DNA of 5,802 nucleotides, taken from the NCBI GenBank assembly GCA_030635835.1, contig DAOVYB010000085.1, forward strand, positions 1 through 5,802. The letters are read 5' to 3'. This DNA is from Gammaproteobacteria bacterium (GTDB lineage Bacteria > Pseudomonadota > Gammaproteobacteria > UBA6429). The notes under the pieces were generated by a model that was not told where the DNA came from, made no database searches, and saw only the letters and a program-made list of their open reading frames with translations. Positions within the stretch are counted from its first letter, which is position 1; the number at the start of each line of letters is the position of its first letter. A program made the position numbers and the translations under genes. Below are positions 4,924-5,802 of the stretch, piece after piece.

Positions 4924-5802
4924 TTAGGCATCAAAATGCTTATATCCTGTACCTTGAAGTTCAATTTCTTCATTTTTTAAGAAACACCTCACACCCTTTT
5001 GAGATTCAATTTCACCAATGCAGGTTACTGATATTTTATTTTCTTTTATGACTTTATCAAACTCACCTTGTTTAGTAGCAGGTATAGTAAAACAAAGCTC
5101 ATAATCATCCCCTCCAGATAAAACTAAAGGAACAATAAGTGCTTCATCCGTTAAATTCAAATCAAACTCTTTTGAGCGTGGTATTTTTTCAAAATTTATT
5201 TTTGCACCCACATGACTGTTATCTGTAATGTGTTCAAGATCAGCAATAAGACCATCCGAAATATCAATACAGGAACTTGCGTATTCTCTTAATAATAAAC
5301 CAAGTTCAATTTGTGGCTTTGGTCGGTTTAACCTCTGTTTTAAATATCCAATACTTTCTTCACGTAGTAAACACTGGCCTTGCCATTCAGCTAATGCTAA
5401 AGCTGCATCACCAATAGTCCCTGATACATATATTTTATCTGTTGCTTGAGCTTTATTACGCGTTAGTGCTTTATCAATAGGCACAAAACCATTTATTGTG
5501 ATTGATATACAAAAAGGTCCTTTAGTAGTGTCGCCACCAATGAGTTGAATATTATATTTTTCGGCTACTGATGAAAGGCTTTCACTAAAGGCTTTTAACC
5601 ATTTTTCATCATCATTCGGTAAGGTAATCGCGAGAGTAAACCAGGCAGGTTCTGCCCCCATCGCTGCCATATCACTTAAATTAACCGCTAAGGCTTTATA
5701 GGCAATATCTTGTGGAGAAGTTTCTACTGGAAAGTGTACACCTGCTACAAGGGTATCCACAGACTGAACTAATTGATGATCGTTGGGGACAGTTAAAATA
5801 GC
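4924..5802 (-). CDS. thiL: Thiamine-monophosphate kinase, N-terminus cut off by window edge
   Basis: ThiL phosphorylates thiamine monophosphate with ATP to give thiamine diphosphate, the last step of the pathway, in the cytoplasm. The frame is open to the window end and gives 292 residues. Roughly 25-30 N-terminal residues, with the first acidic metal-binding motif, are missing. Fragment residues 1-24 read AILTVPNDHQ through VDTLVAGVHF, which is family-typical, so the GTG at 5760 is an internal Val and not the start. Other signatures are LSDMAAMGAEPAW (42-54), IGGDTTKG (88-95), SGTIGD (127-132), DISDGLIADLEH (180-191) and SGGDDYEL (229-236). They contain the Asp residues that hold Mg and nucleotide in the PurM-like fold. 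It is followed by pgpA after 15 bp. Its product is the cofactor of Dxs, encoded on the other strand of this window. Confidence 0.96.
   Translation of the reverse strand, partial: AILTVPNDHQLVQSVDTLVAGVHFPVETSPQDIAYKALAVNLSDMAAMGAEPAWFTLAITLPNDDEKWLKAFSESLSSVAEKYNIQLIGGDTTKGPFCISITINGFVPIDKALTRNKAQATDKIYVSGTIGDAALALAEWQGQCLLREESIGYLKQRLNRPKPQIELGLLLREYASSCIDISDGLIADLEHITDNSHVGAKINFEKIPRSKEFDLNLTDEALIVPLVLSGGDDYELCFTIPATKQGEFDKVIKENKISVTCIGEIESQKGVRCFLKNEEIELQGTGYKHFDA

Noticed and set aside
1..5802. CRISPR array, transposase, phage genes or attachment site
   Set aside because: No regular repeat-spacer pattern, integrase or transposase motif was found on either strand. The gene content is mostly housekeeping.

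Overview
The window looks like chromosomal DNA of a fairly AT-rich gammaproteobacterium. Support for this comes from the Gammaproteobacteria-like Dxs, FolE2, PgpA and ThiL proteins, the thiL-pgpA pair, the association of dxs with folE2, and GTTGGGCT-type hairpin repeats between genes. The genus cannot be named from the sequence. All seven genes whose 3' end is visible, and the full-length frame of the broken gene, end in TAA.

Left half, plus strand (1-2240): the 3' part of dxs (first step of the MEP isoprenoid pathway), then a QueD/6-pyruvoyl-tetrahydropterin-synthase family gene, then folE2 (type IB GTP cyclohydrolase). FolE2 makes dihydroneopterin triphosphate, which is the substrate of QueD-family enzymes, so the two neighbours form a short pterin/7-deazaguanine pathway segment. 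The 220 bp between them hold a Y-shaped inverted-repeat element right behind the queD stop, a candidate folE2 promoter, and a second hairpin whose outer end matches that of the first in opposite orientation. A strong bidirectional terminator (2262-2293) separates folE2 from the convergent genes on the right.

Right half, minus strand (5802 down to 2309): thiL (5' end cut off by the window), pgpA, a conserved exported protein of unknown function, and an exported retropepsin-like aspartic protease. Their spacings are 15, 41 and 3 bp, so this looks like one operon. After a 225 bp gap comes an alpha-type carbonic anhydrase gene with its own ribosome binding site and signal peptide. This gene is interrupted by one in-frame TAA exactly where the family has the conserved Gln just before the first zinc-binding His. 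Everything after the stop is in frame and intact, including three zinc ligands, the catalytic Thr and a Cys that could form a disulfide. It looks like a very young pseudogene, a strain-level nonsense allele or a sequencing error.

Functional links: Dxs uses thiamine diphosphate, which ThiL makes, and its product DXP is also a thiamine precursor. Three adjacent minus-strand genes encode proteins with export signals. I see no CRISPR array, transposase, rRNA or tRNA gene. The observations most worth a second look are the single-stop carbonic anhydrase, the branched repeat between queD and folE2, and the uncharacterised exported protein/protease pair.
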